64,000 bases of DNA from Tenacibaculum maritimum NCIMB 2154. GTDB taxonomy: Bacteria > Bacteroidota > Bacteroidia > Flavobacteriales > Flavobacteriaceae. Positions within the stretch are counted from its first letter, which is position 1, and the number at the start of each line of letters is the position of its first letter. Location: contig NZ_LT634361.1 in assembly GCF_900119795.1 (NCBI RefSeq), positions 2,666,001-2,730,000 on the forward strand, written 5' to 3'. The translations under genes were made by a program, and so were the position numbers. The notes beneath the pieces are model-generated. The model was not told the DNA's origin, did not search any database, and saw nothing but the letters and a program-made list of their open reading frames with translations. This document shows, one piece after another, positions 28,898 to 39,029 of the stretch.

Positions 28898-29404
28898 TTA
28901 TCGCTTTATAATTTTAGTAAAATTAGATAATAACCAATGTTCATCAGCTTTTATTACTTTATCTAAAATTCCATTTACCTTCGTTGTTACCGATGACAAA
29001 TCACGCATTACTTTTTTAAACTTTGTAACTTCTTCTGAAGTTTCTTCCACCTCATCTTGAAGTTCTTGTAAAATTTTTAAAACGGGTTCTATTTCTCTCT
29101 TTTTTCGCTCCTTGGTAATTTGCTTAAACAGTTCCCAAATATCTTTATCTGCTACAAAAAACTCCTTTCTCTCTCCTGCTATGAACTCCTTTCTTACAAT
29201 TCCCCAATCTATCAAAGCTCTTACATTCATATTCACATTACCTCTAGATATTTTAAGTGCTTCCATGATATTCTCAGCAGATAAAGGCGTTGTTGAAACT
29301 AACAATAAAGCGTGTACTTGTGCCATTGTTTTATTAATTCCCCAATTCGTCGCTAAACTCCCCCAGGTATGAATGTACTTTAACTTTGCATCTTCTAAGT
29401 TCAT
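28898..29404 (-). CDS. GbsR/MarR-family transcriptional regulator
   Basis: A 168-residue winged-helix repressor-like protein. The core is WGSLATNWGINKTMAQVHALL, in parts WGSLATNWGI and NKTMAQVHALL, then STTPLSAENIMEALKISRGNVN for the recognition region and VRKEFIAGERKEFFVAD for the wing. The C-terminal half is a helical, partly coiled dimerisation region. This arrangement is that of the GbsR group of MarR-like regulators. It heads a minus-strand group with the short ORF and the TIGR01777 gene, so it likely regulates these. A promoter element ends 4 bases upstream of its start codon. Confidence 0.92.
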   Translation of the reverse strand: MNLEDAKLKYIHTWGSLATNWGINKTMAQVHALLLVSTTPLSAENIMEALKISRGNVNMNVRALIDWGIVRKEFIAGERKEFFVADKDIWELFKQITKERKKREIEPVLKILQELQDEVEETSEEVTKFKKVMRDLSSVTTKVNGILDKVIKADEHWLLSNFTKIIKR

Positions 29405-29408
29405 AAGG

Positions 29409-29440
29409 CAAATATAGTTTTTTTTAACTAAACTTTCAAT
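29409..29440 (-). promoter_or_regulatory. Promoter of the GbsR/MarR gene, nearly leaderless
   Basis: The minus-strand TATATTTG (29409-29416) fits TANNTTTG, with ATTG (29437-29440) as a weak -33 element after 20 bases. The -7 element ends 4 bases before the start codon, so the predicted start of transcription is at or next to the ATG. Confidence 0.45.
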
Positions 29441-29604
29441 AATTATTGAAAATAAAATAACTTTCTTTTTTGCTATTTTCCAAAGACTAAGAAAAACCTT
29501 GTGTCAAGTTTACAATAACTTAATCGACGATCTTTGCTTATATTAATATTTTGTCAGAACTTTAACTTGATTTAATGTGTAACCCCCGTAAAAACTCAAT
29601 CAAT

Positions 29605-32600
29605 ATGAGCAAAATCCCCCTATTCATTTTATGCTTATTCCTTAATGGACTTTTATTTTCTCAACAACATAGTAAAAGAATTATTATTAAAAATCCAACT
29701 CGTAAAATTCAACAAACTTTAATTAAAAATGGAATAGATCTCAGATGCGGCGCTGTTCATAAAGCAAACAGCCTTCAATTGGAAGTTTCTCAAAAAGAAC
29801 TTTTTATCTTAGAAAAAGAGAAAATTCCTTACAATATACTCATTGAAAATGTTACTTCTTTTTATAAGGAAAGAATCTCAGAAGATTTGCCCAAAGCTAT
29901 TCATGATTTGCAACAAAGAAAAGAGAGAAATAATTTAAACAAAAGAAACTCTTCTTCTACTAATGCTAATAGTAGTTTGCAGTACAATGATTGCAACGAA
30001 GTAGATTGGACAGTACCTAACAACTTTAACTTAGGGTCTATGGGAGGTTGCTTAACAGTAAGTGAAACCATTGCAGAACTCGATGAAATGCATGCCAAAT
30101 TTCCTCACCTAATATCAGCCAAATTAGATGCTTCTCCTACTCACCAAAAAACATACGGAAAAAAAGAGGGTACAACCACTTGGGAAGGGCAAACTATATA
30201 TTATGTTAGAATTACTGGAAACCAAAACATTCCAGAAGGATCAAAACCTCAAATATTATACACTTCAATGATTCATTCTAGAGAGGTTAGTAGCCTAATG
30301 AGTAATATCTATTTTATGTGGTATTTATTAGAGAATTATGAAACAGATACCGCTATCAAAAACCTGGTAGATACTAACGAACTATATTTTATCCCTATCG
30401 TAAATCCAGATGGATTAAAATTGAATGAAGAAATAGCTCCTAATGGAGGCGGAATGCAACGAAAAAACTTAAGACCTGATAATGGTGGCTCTGGAGTGGA
30501 CTTGAATAGGAATTTTGATTACTTCTGGGGAAATGCTGGTAGCGGATCTTCTGGATATCCTGGTAGCGAATCTTACAGAGGGCCTGCTCCTTTCTCTGAG
30601 CCCGAATCACAAATTTTAAGAGATTTTGTTTTGAATAAAAATTTCAAAGTTTGCTTGATGAACCACTCCTTCGCAAACGCTATTCCTCATCCATATGGAG
30701 GAAACCCAACATTTGCTTCTGGTAGAGAAGATGAAATGCATAAGTGGCATGAAGATATGACTAAGTACAATCGATACATCTCAGGTGCTACTATATTTTC
30801 TCCTGCTAATGGAGTGGCTGATGATTGGATGGTTGGAGGAAATCCTGATGCAAACGGCGCTATAGGATCTGGAAAAAAGATCCTTTCAACAACCCCTGAG
30901 CATGGGAGTAGTGGGTTTTGGCCATCTCCTTCTGAAATAGTTCCTATTGCAAAAAGAGCAGTTCGAATTTACCTAATGAGTGCATATCAAGCTGGTAAAT
31001 ATGCAAAACTACATGATTTGACACAAAGTGATATCAATACACTCAATTCAAATATAACTTTTGGTATAGAACGTATAGGCCAAACCCCTAGTAATTTCAC
31101 ACTGTCAGTAACTCCTATTTCTAACAATATCAGCACCATAACTTCTCCTAGTACAATTTCTGGATTGGATATTCTCACACAGCAAAAAGTGACGGCAAAA
31201 CTAACATTAAACAATACCATTTCTCCTAATGATAAGATCGCGTATAATGTAACATTATCAAACGAGGATGGAGTTTTCTACAATGCCAACTTCGAAAAAT
31301 ATTACCAACCTGCTATTTTACTAAATGACAATCCTGATACTAATGGTTTGTCTAACTGGAATAGCAACGGATGGGTAAGCACTACTAGCGATGCTTTTTC
31401 TGGAAGTACAGCGCTCAGAAGCAATAGTAGTAGTCCTTATCCTAATAATAACACAAGCCTTCTTACTAGTAAAGATTCTTATAATTTTTCGAATAATAGT
31501 AAAACAATAGTCCAGTTTTATGCTAAATGGGACATTGAAAGGAATTTCGATTTTGTAGAATTACAAGCTTCTACCAATGGTACAAACTGGCAATCTTTAT
31601 GTGGCAATTATAATAAACCAAATGCTACTTTATCTAGTAATAACTCTCATTCTCAAAAAAGTAATACTAGCCAATCTTTTCAAGAAACAAATAGTTCAGG
31701 AAGAGTTTATGATGGAGATCAAATGGATACTTGGATAATGGAAGAAATTGTAATAGATAGTAACAATAATAACTTTCTTTTCAATGCTACTAATGTTTTT
31801 TTCAGATTCAGGTTTAAATCTGATGCTAATAATAAAAAAGAGAGTTACTCTACTACCTACGATGGTTACTTTATAGATGATTTCAAAATTATCGGTATTA
31901 ATTTACCTTGCGAGGTAAGCACTCCTAAAGACATTATAACAACCAACGTATCCAGTAATAATATTACACTAAAATGGAACGGTCCAACTTCTGCAAAATA
32001 TGATCTTAGATATAGAAAAATGAATGCGCTTCAATGGACATCAGTTACCGATATAGAAAATACTTTATATACGATTACAAACTTACTTCCAACAACCACT
32101 TATGAAGTACAAGTTCGTTCAAAATGTAACACGAATACTTCTTTGTATGCCCCTCCAATAAATATTACAACGACTTCTGTTAATTATTGTAACTCAAAGG
32201 GGATTACCGTTTCTGATGAGTACATTCAAAAAGTTACTTTAGGTACTATTGATAATGCTTCTGAAGGAGAAGGGTATGGCAATTTTACTGCTATAAATAC
32301 AACAATTCAAAAAGGCACTTCGAATACTATTACTATTGTCCCAAAATGGACAGGAAGTACTTATAACGAAGGATATGGGGTTTGGATTGATTACAATCAA
32401 GATGGAGATTTCTCTGATAATGGAGAAACCATCATCACAAAACCCCCATCTAAAAACACTTCTATTAACGCTTCTTTTGTCGTTCCTTCATTTGCACTAT
32501 CAGGAAATACAAGAATGCGGGTTTCTATGAAATATAATGCTACACCAACAGCCTGTGAAACCACTTTTCAATATGGAGAAGTAGAAGATTACACTGTTAA

Positions 32601-33594
32601 TATCGCAAATTTACAACCCGATACAATAGCTCCTACCCCTCCTTCAAATCTAAGTGCTAATACTATTGAAGCAACTTCCTTAGTATTAAATTGGACTCCT
32701 TCTACCGATAATATCAAAGTTAGTGAATACGAAATTTATCAAGAAAATCGGAAAATCGCTTCTGTAGAAAACACAACCTATAACGTTACAGGCTTGACAC
32801 CAAAAACAACTTATGATTTTTATGTGATCGCTAAAGATATTGCTAGTAACAGCTCTACTCCTAGTAACCTTATCAGCATAGAAACCTTAGGGAACGAAAT
32901 AAACTACTGCAAATCCAAAGGAAATAGAGTTAGCTATGAATGGGTTGATTACGTTTCTTTTGGAGGAATGACAAATTCAACGGCTGCTAATAGCGGATAT
33001 GCTGATTTTACTTCTAAAATAGCTACCATAGCAAAGGAAACTACCACTACATTAACAGTAAGTGCAGGCTTTGCTAGTTCAGCTTATTCTGAAGCATTTA
33101 CGGTATGGATTGACTATAATCAAAATGGTGTTTTTGAAACAAGTGAAAAAGTGATGTCTAACTCTTCCAAGAGTGCAACCTATCGAACTTCAGAAGTAAC
33201 AATTCCTGCTAGTGCTCGTGTTGGAAAAACAAGAATGCGCGTATCTATGAAATATAACGGATCACCAGATCCTTGTGAAAATTTTGAAGACGGGGAAGTG
33301 GAAGATTATACTGTCAACATTATTGATGCACAACAAAAAACAATACACTACAATACAACAGCTGGAATGCATCTGAAAGTTTCTCCAAACCCTACAAACT
33401 CATCTATTATAGTAACAGGTATTCATTCTAAAAATGCTCGATTCACTATTGTTAACTTAATGGGGCAACCTATAAAATTTGGAGCAATTAAAAACAAACA
33501 AATGATTCATCTTACTGATTTAAAAAAAGGTATTTATTTGTTAAAAATAAGTAATAATGGAAAAGGTATGGTGCAAAAAATAATTAAAAAATAA
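29605..33594 (+). CDS. M14 zinc carboxypeptidase, T9SS-secreted, with Fn3 and GEVED domains
   Basis: A 1329-residue secreted carboxypeptidase. I start at the ATG at 29605 because it gives a clean signal peptide (MSKIPLFILCLFLNGLLFSQ); an upstream ATG at 29575 adds ten residues. The M14 domain has the zinc pair HSRE near residue 222, GVDLNRNFDY, a third zinc His in CLMNHSF near 353 and catalytic Glu in TPEHGSSGF near 431. An immune-inhibitor/MAM-like domain, Fn3 (about 770), GEVED (about 860-1000), a second Fn3 and a second GEVED (about 1100-1240) follow. The C-terminus is a T9SS sorting domain (VSPNPTNSS, LKKGIYLLKI). It digests proteins outside the cell. A bidirectional terminator follows. 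Confidence 0.95.
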   Translation: MSKIPLFILCLFLNGLLFSQQHSKRIIIKNPTRKIQQTLIKNGIDLRCGAVHKANSLQLEVSQKELFILEKEKIPYNILIENVTSFYKERISEDLPKAIHDLQQRKERNNLNKRNSSSTNANSSLQYNDCNEVDWTVPNNFNLGSMGGCLTVSETIAELDEMHAKFPHLISAKLDASPTHQKTYGKKEGTTTWEGQTIYYVRITGNQNIPEGSKPQILYTSMIHSREVSSLMSNIYFMWYLLENYETDTAIKNLVDTNELYFIPIVNPDGLKLNEEIAPNGGGMQRKNLRPDNGGSGVDLNRNFDYFWGNAGSGSSGYPGSESYRGPAPFSEPESQILRDFVLNKNFKVCLMNHSFANAIPHPYGGNPTFASGREDEMHKWHEDMTKYNRYISGATIFSPANGVADDWMVGGNPDANGAIGSGKKILSTTPEHGSSGFWPSPSEIVPIAKRAVRIYLMSAYQAGKYAKLHDLTQSDINTLNSNITFGIERIGQTPSNFTLSVTPISNNISTITSPSTISGLDILTQQKVTAKLTLNNTISPNDKIAYNVTLSNEDGVFYNANFEKYYQPAILLNDNPDTNGLSNWNSNGWVSTTSDAFSGSTALRSNSSSPYPNNNTSLLTSKDSYNFSNNSKTIVQFYAKWDIERNFDFVELQASTNGTNWQSLCGNYNKPNATLSSNNSHSQKSNTSQSFQETNSSGRVYDGDQMDTWIMEEIVIDSNNNNFLFNATNVFFRFRFKSDANNKKESYSTTYDGYFIDDFKIIGINLPCEVSTPKDIITTNVSSNNITLKWNGPTSAKYDLRYRKMNALQWTSVTDIENTLYTITNLLPTTTYEVQVRSKCNTNTSLYAPPINITTTSVNYCNSKGITVSDEYIQKVTLGTIDNASEGEGYGNFTAINTTIQKGTSNTITIVPKWTGSTYNEGYGVWIDYNQDGDFSDNGETIITKPPSKNTSINASFVVPSFALSGNTRMRVSMKYNATPTACETTFQYGEVEDYTVNIANLQPDTIAPTPPSNLSANTIEATSLVLNWTPSTDNIKVSEYEIYQENRKIASVENTTYNVTGLTPKTTYDFYVIAKDIASNSSTPSNLISIETLGNEINYCKSKGNRVSYEWVDYVSFGGMTNSTAANSGYADFTSKIATIAKETTTTLTVSAGFASSAYSEAFTVWIDYNQNGVFETSEKVMSNSSKSATYRTSEVTIPASARVGKTRMRVSMKYNGSPDPCENFEDGEVEDYTVNIIDAQQKTIHYNTTAGMHLKVSPNPTNSSIIVTGIHSKNARFTIVNLMGQPIKFGAIKNKQMIHLTDLKKGIYLLKISNNGKGMVQKIIKK

Positions 33595-33622
33595 TTGGCA
33601 CTACTCTGAAATTATGCTCACT

Positions 33623-33660
33623 AAAAAAGCCCCAGAATAACGAATTCTGGGGCTTTTTTT
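33623..33660. terminator. Bidirectional terminator
   Basis: AAAAAAGCCCCAGAAT and ATTCTGGGGCTTTTTT form a perfect 16-bp stem with a 5-base loop and T runs on both strands. It serves the carboxypeptidase gene and overlaps the stop codon of the convergent Tricorn-like gene. Confidence 0.93.
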
Positions 33661-36600
33661 ATCCAATTTCTTTTAACAATACATTCACTGCTTTTTTTAA
33701 CTGAGCATCTTCTCCTCGATCTTTCCAACCAGGAGCATTCTTTATTAAAAAGTTAGGTACTGCTGGCGCTTCATTTTCCATGTTTTCACCTGAGTTTTTC
33801 ACATACCAAGCTCTAAAAGGCATACGAATAAATCCGTTCTGTAAAATCTTTGCTCCTGTAGAAATAACAGCTCCAAAAGTAGGTTGTCCTACCAATTTCC
33901 CTAATCCTAAATTTTTAAAGGCATGTGAAAAGATTTCAGCATTTGAATAGCTATTCTCATTACACAAAGCCACTAAAGGTTTTGTATTTACTGATAAAAT
34001 AGCACGTTCATTAAACGGATAATTGTTTTCAAATTCCTTATGATTCTTTAAACTCTTAGTAGCTCCTCTAGGAACAGTATAAGCATGCTGCTTTACATTC
34101 AAAACCGCCATTAAGCGATCTGTTGTCCATCCACCTCCATTATACCTAACATCAATTACAATGCCTTTTTTTCCATAGCCACTCGCTTTTAACTCGCGCT
34201 CAAAACGCTCAAAACTATGTATATTCATCCCTTGTATGTGAATATATCCCAATTGTTCATCAGAATATTTATCTACTAGCTTCTTACGAGAAGCTACCCA
34301 TGCTTCATATTGCAACTTCCGCAAGCTTCCTTGAGGGCGAATAATGACTTCTTCATGATTTGATAACGTTAATAAAATCTCAGTATCCAATGTATTTTTT
34401 AGCAAGCTATAAAAGTTCGTGTTTTCATCAATCATTTGACCGTTTACACTTGTAATAATATCCCCTACTTTTAGCTTACTTTGTATTTTATCTGCTACAG
34501 AGTTTGGCAATACATAATTTATACGAACTCCTTTTTTGGGTTGATTTGATACTTCTAAACCCAAAAGACCTACATTATCTCTGGTTACCTTTTCTTTGTT
34601 TGTTCCTCTATATCCCATATGACTCGCATTCAGCTGCCCTAACAATAAATTATACATATATGAGTAATCTTGTTGAGTTGTTGCTGAAAGCACCCATGGT
34701 TTATATTTTTTCACCAAACCTTTCCAATTATATCCATGAAAATCTGGATCATAAAACCCTGCTGTTAAAGCGCGAATCCCTTCATTAAAAACTTGTTCAT
34801 TTTCTTTTTTAACATTAACCGTATATGTAACTTTATGAGGCAAAGGAATGATCTTATCAGATTTCATATCTAATTCTTTGATTCCTCCATTTGAAGTAAA
34901 ATAAACTTTCCCCCCACTTCTTTTAAAGTTATTTGCCTTTGTAGCTCCTTTTATAAATTTAGGGTTACTCCCATCCCATTTGATCTTATATAAGTTACGT
35001 TTTTTACTAATAGGATCTGTTGCTGTAAAATACATAAAATCACTATCTTCACTAAACATAGGGTTATACTCCTCATCTTGTAACGATGTAACCTGCACTA
35101 AACGATTATAAATTTCATTCTCGTCTATTTTTACATTTATCTTTTTCTCTTTGGATTTTTTTTCATCTAAATCCGTTTCCTCCGGGTAGTATGCTCCTTC
35201 TTCATGATCTATCTTTGATTTTTCCCAATCCTTTCTATCTAGCCAAACCATCCAAACGTCATTATTAATACCGTTCCTATTCGATAAAAATGCTAATTTC
35301 TTTCCATCTGCGCTCCAAACAGGAGAAAAATCACTTCTTGGATGCATGGAAACATTCATTTTTACCTTTTTATTTTCAACGGATTGAATAAAAATTTCGC
35401 TGTCAAAATTTAGATCTTCCTGTGAATATGCTATAAACTTACTATCTGGACTCCATGACACTCCTTTTGCAGGTGCCCACGAATTTGAGTAGATTTCTTC
35501 TTTTTTAATTTCTCCCTTATCAAACGTTCCTATAAATAACTTTCCTAAACCAACTTGATAGGCTATTTTTTTCTTATCGGGTGATATCACAATCATTTCT
35601 ACATCTTCATGACTCGCAATCAATTTAGTAACTTCAACTTTTAAACTTCTATCCAAATCGACCAAGGTATCCTTTGATGTAGCTTTATATATTTCAAATT
35701 TTCCTTCTCTATCCGAAAGAAATACAACTGTTTTATCATTCAACCAAGTCGGAGATTTATCTCTAAAAAAATGTTTACTTATATTATTAGATTGTTTTCT
35801 ATCTTTATTGTTTTTTTTGATAAAAATTTCTCCTCCAACTTCTATTGCTATATTTTTTCTATTAGGAGAAATTGCATAATTACTCACTCCGTTTAACACC
35901 GTTTTGGTTTCTTCTAAATCAAAATGATTATCAGAATTAATATCTATGGTTATTTTTTCCGTTTTATCTTTTTCTATTCTATAAAGCTCTAAGCCTGTTA
36001 AATATACTACAGTCCCATCATTACTTACAGAAAACGTACGAACTCCATCTTTTTGATAATCAGTCAACTGAACAAACTCACCTTTCTTAGTTCCTTTTTT
36101 AGAAATACTTTGCTTATAAATATTATAACGCCCACTTTCTGCTCCTATGTAATATAGGTTTCCTTTTTCATCCCATTGAGGAGAATGCTCATTCTTAATG
36201 CTAGTTGTAATTTGAATATACTTTTTAGTTACTGTATTATAAATCCAAACATCACGCTGTGCTGCTCCTGAATAATCTTCACGCGCAATACGACATGCAC
36301 CTTTTACAAAAGCTATTAATTTTCCATTAGGAGAAACCGTTGCCATTTCACCATAAGCAGTAAGAAGCCTTTCTGGTGTTCCTCCATCTTCTTTAACTGT
36401 ATATATTTGTGCATCCCACTCTGGTCCTTTAAAAACCCTCGCGGTTTTAAAAACAATAGTGCCCTCATTAGTCCAATCTGTTGGAATATTCATTGTAGGA
36501 TAGTACGTTAATTGCTTTGGGATTCCTCCATTTATAGAAGTCGTAAAAACATTATCATTTCCGTGCCTATTAGAAGAAAATGCTATTTTATTTCCTCTAG

Positions 36601-36814
36601 GATTCCAAACAGGATTACTTTCGTATCCTTGATGAATAGTCAACCTCTTAGTCTCCTTACTACGAAAATTATATACCCAAATATCACCATGATATGAAAA
36701 TGCCATTCGGGTAGCATCAGGACTAATTACTGGCTTTCGAATCAGTTTACCATTAGCTACTGAAAAGTTACACATAAAAAAAAGAATTAAAATCAGCGCT
36801 TGCATTTTCCTCAT
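33659..36814 (-). CDS. Tricorn-like S41 family peptidase
   Basis: A 1051-residue exported serine peptidase related to Tricorn. A signal peptide (FFMCNFSVANG) precedes two PD40/WD40-like beta-propeller regions (about residues 25-330 and 330-640) with repeated PVWNPRGNKIAFSSNR-type blades. The Tricorn core follows near 690-750 with SHMGYRG holding the likely catalytic His near 733, then a PDZ domain near 760-820 (LKVGDIITSVNG) and the S41 fold with ENSYSNAEIFSHAF near 956, where the Ser before Asn is the expected nucleophile. It probably trims peptides in the periplasm or at the surface. There is no T9SS domain. Confidence 0.94.
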   Translation of the reverse strand: MRKMQALILILFFMCNFSVANGKLIRKPVISPDATRMAFSYHGDIWVYNFRSKETKRLTIHQGYESNPVWNPRGNKIAFSSNRHGNDNVFTTSINGGIPKQLTYYPTMNIPTDWTNEGTIVFKTARVFKGPEWDAQIYTVKEDGGTPERLLTAYGEMATVSPNGKLIAFVKGACRIAREDYSGAAQRDVWIYNTVTKKYIQITTSIKNEHSPQWDEKGNLYYIGAESGRYNIYKQSISKKGTKKGEFVQLTDYQKDGVRTFSVSNDGTVVYLTGLELYRIEKDKTEKITIDINSDNHFDLEETKTVLNGVSNYAISPNRKNIAIEVGGEIFIKKNNKDRKQSNNISKHFFRDKSPTWLNDKTVVFLSDREGKFEIYKATSKDTLVDLDRSLKVEVTKLIASHEDVEMIVISPDKKKIAYQVGLGKLFIGTFDKGEIKKEEIYSNSWAPAKGVSWSPDSKFIAYSQEDLNFDSEIFIQSVENKKVKMNVSMHPRSDFSPVWSADGKKLAFLSNRNGINNDVWMVWLDRKDWEKSKIDHEEGAYYPEETDLDEKKSKEKKINVKIDENEIYNRLVQVTSLQDEEYNPMFSEDSDFMYFTATDPISKKRNLYKIKWDGSNPKFIKGATKANNFKRSGGKVYFTSNGGIKELDMKSDKIIPLPHKVTYTVNVKKENEQVFNEGIRALTAGFYDPDFHGYNWKGLVKKYKPWVLSATTQQDYSYMYNLLLGQLNASHMGYRGTNKEKVTRDNVGLLGLEVSNQPKKGVRINYVLPNSVADKIQSKLKVGDIITSVNGQMIDENTNFYSLLKNTLDTEILLTLSNHEEVIIRPQGSLRKLQYEAWVASRKKLVDKYSDEQLGYIHIQGMNIHSFERFERELKASGYGKKGIVIDVRYNGGGWTTDRLMAVLNVKQHAYTVPRGATKSLKNHKEFENNYPFNERAILSVNTKPLVALCNENSYSNAEIFSHAFKNLGLGKLVGQPTFGAVISTGAKILQNGFIRMPFRAWYVKNSGENMENEAPAVPNFLIKNAPGWKDRGEDAQLKKAVNVLLKEIG

Positions 36815-36959
36815 AGATGTCTTTTATATTAGAATAGGTGCAAAATAGAAATTTAGTTAGTATTTTAAAAAAAACTACACCTTTTTATTCAAAATCATAA
36901 CTAAAAATTAATATAATCTTAGAATAAGTTTCTATTGATAAGTCTTTTTATGATTCGCA

Positions 36960-38066
36960 TCAATTCTTTATTATTTTCTCAATAACATACTTGTCACTTT
37001 TCACTTCCTTTATATAAAAAAGATAAGTTCCTTTATTCAAATCTCCTATATAAATTTCTTTCCCAGTAACTTCTTTACAAAATTGCCCCTTCAAATCATA
37101 AATTTTTGTCCTTAAGAAATTATACCCTTGAATTGTTATCATATCTTCAGATGGGTTAGGGCCCAATATAAATGGCTTCTTTATTGGGTCATTTATGGAT
37201 AAGGTTTTAGAATTTAACTTTATCAAAGCAGGTGACTTACTTTGATAGCTCTCTGACGTTAAATAGTACTCGTCTTCACTTATAGAAAGAATGCTTTCTA
37301 TTTGAGTAGAAGTATTATTAGGTGGCGTTATCGTATAACGGCGAATATTTCCATTAGAAAAATTCGTTGCATTAAAGTCTCTAATTTCTATGATAAAATT
37401 TACATTAGGAGCATATCCCGTGAGTATCACTGTGTTTGAAATCTGATTATAATCAGCTCCTGTTACAAAGCCTTGGGCATTTATACTACCAATGCTACTA
37501 ATTTCATAAGCTCCAGGAGATTTGGAAAGCGCATAAATATTAGTTTGAGAATTCACCCAGTTCTTGGTAAAAAGATATAAGACATCTTTGTAAGCAATTA
37601 AAGCTTCTGCATCAAAATTTGTGGCATATGCGTTTGATGAGAAATCCGTTTGCTCTGAATACTTAAACTTTATTTCTTCGGCTTCTACTGTATCATCAGT
37701 AGTTCCTAAATAATCGGTAATAGGAATACGATATACCTTTAAATCTCTTCTATTTCCAAAGTTATTCCCAAAATCACCTATATAAATATAATCATCATCA
37801 TTAGCAAGATCCTCCCAATCAATATTCGTTGCATTTTTTACTGTAACTATTCTAGTAACAGCCCCTGTTATGTCATCAAACTCATATAACTCTGGTTTTG
37901 AACCAGAATCGTTATGAGTAATTAGTTTCCCGTCTATTTTTATTAAGCCAGAAGTTTCTTGAATTGAACTCGGCAAAATTGTTTTTAGAGAAACTTCTTG
38001 TCCATAGGTTAAAAAAGATAAGACACTAGTAAAAAAAATTAACGGTAATAAACTTGGGGATTTCAT
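36960..38066 (-). CDS. T9SS-secreted beta-propeller-like protein
   Basis: A 368-residue secreted protein with signal peptide (LPLIFFTSVLSFLTYGQ). The middle contains propeller-like strands such as ETSGLIKIDGKLITHNDSGS, DWEDLANDDDYIYIGDFGNN, FDAEALIAYKDVLYLFTKNW and TGADYNQISNTVILTGY. Such proteins in Bacteroidota are often annotated only as T9SS-sorted. The last 75 residues are the sorting domain (FILGPNPSEDMITI, KIYDLKGQFCKEV, LNKGTYLFYIKE). No enzyme motif is apparent. It stands between the Tricorn-like gene and trpA, with a probable own promoter at 38092. Confidence 0.88.
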   Translation of the reverse strand: MKSPSLLPLIFFTSVLSFLTYGQEVSLKTILPSSIQETSGLIKIDGKLITHNDSGSKPELYEFDDITGAVTRIVTVKNATNIDWEDLANDDDYIYIGDFGNNFGNRRDLKVYRIPITDYLGTTDDTVEAEEIKFKYSEQTDFSSNAYATNFDAEALIAYKDVLYLFTKNWVNSQTNIYALSKSPGAYEISSIGSINAQGFVTGADYNQISNTVILTGYAPNVNFIIEIRDFNATNFSNGNIRRYTITPPNNTSTQIESILSISEDEYYLTSESYQSKSPALIKLNSKTLSINDPIKKPFILGPNPSEDMITIQGYNFLRTKIYDLKGQFCKEVTGKEIYIGDLNKGTYLFYIKEVKSDKYVIEKIIKN

Positions 38067-38091
38067 AAAATAAGCTATTAAATATCTAGAA

Positions 38092-38099
38092 CAAAAATA
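38092..38099 (-). promoter_or_regulatory. -7 element of the beta-propeller T9SS gene
   Basis: The minus-strand TATTTTTG fits TANNTTTG and ends 25 bases before the start codon. The -33 position has no TTTG. It lies just after trpA, so the gene is probably not part of the trp operon. Confidence 0.4.
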
Positions 38100-38164
38100 A
38101 TTCTTTTTAAACTAAATCATCAACTTATTTTTTGAGTAGTTCTCTCTCTATTATCCTAGAAATC

Positions 38165-38929
38165 TCACCTGATTTCATTTATAAATTTATTAATTCCTAG
38201 TACCCCATTTTTGGCAAGTTCTTTTATAAAAGCAGAGCCTATAATTGCTCCATTCATATATTCACAAGCAGTTGCAAAAGTCTTTTTATCAGAAATACCA
38301 AACCCTACAATTAATTTACTTTTCAGGTTCATTTCTTTTATCCTATTAAAATAATTCACTTGTTGCTCAGAAATTTCTCCTTTAGCTCCTGTTATTGATG
38401 CAGAAGCCACTACATAAATAAATCCTTCTGTTAAAGCATCTATTTTACGAATTCGCTCTTCTGAAGTATGAGGCGTTATTAGAAATACATTTGTTATTCC
38501 ATAACTTTTAAATAGCTCTTGATAATGATTCTCAAATTCTACCATAGGTAGATCTGGAATAATTACTGTATCTATTCCACACTTCTTTACCTCCTTACAA
38601 AACTCATGTTCTCCGTACGTTATCATTTGATTCAAATATCCCATCAACACCAAAGGTGTTTTATTAGATCCTTTAATAACTGCTAATTGTTGAAATATAA
38701 TGTCTAAATTAATTCCATTTTCCAAGGCTACACTGCTACTATGTTGAATAGTAGGTCCATCTGCTAAAGGATCTGAATATGGTAATCCTACTTCTATAAA
38801 ATCAACACCACTTGTACTTAATTCACGAATAACCGATGTTGTGTCTTCTAATTTTGGAAAGCCTGCTGTAAAGAAAATAGAAAGCAGGTTTTTATTTTTT
38901 TTTTGAAATATACTTGTAATTGAGTTCAT
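38165..38929 (-). CDS. trpA: Tryptophan synthase alpha chain
   Basis: Cleaves indole-3-glycerol phosphate to indole and glyceraldehyde 3-phosphate and passes indole to TrpB. The 254 residues include the catalytic Glu in DFIEVGLPYSDPLADGPTIQ (with its catalytic Asp) and the phosphate loops VASASITGAKGE and VGFGISDKKT. It is the last gene of the trp operon, 100 bases after trpB. I see no clear terminator hairpin behind it. Confidence 0.96.
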   Translation of the reverse strand: MNSITSIFQKKNKNLLSIFFTAGFPKLEDTTSVIRELSTSGVDFIEVGLPYSDPLADGPTIQHSSSVALENGINLDIIFQQLAVIKGSNKTPLVLMGYLNQMITYGEHEFCKEVKKCGIDTVIIPDLPMVEFENHYQELFKSYGITNVFLITPHTSEERIRKIDALTEGFIYVVASASITGAKGEISEQQVNYFNRIKEMNLKSKLIVGFGISDKKTFATACEYMNGAIIGSAFIKELAKNGVLGINKFINEIR

Positions 38930-39029
38930 TTTTATTCAGTTGTATCAGTTCATCTATCAGAGTTCATTCTTAATCATCAAGTCTTAGTATTTTGTTAAAG
39001 CCAAAACTTTTAATTTTTTATAAAAGCAA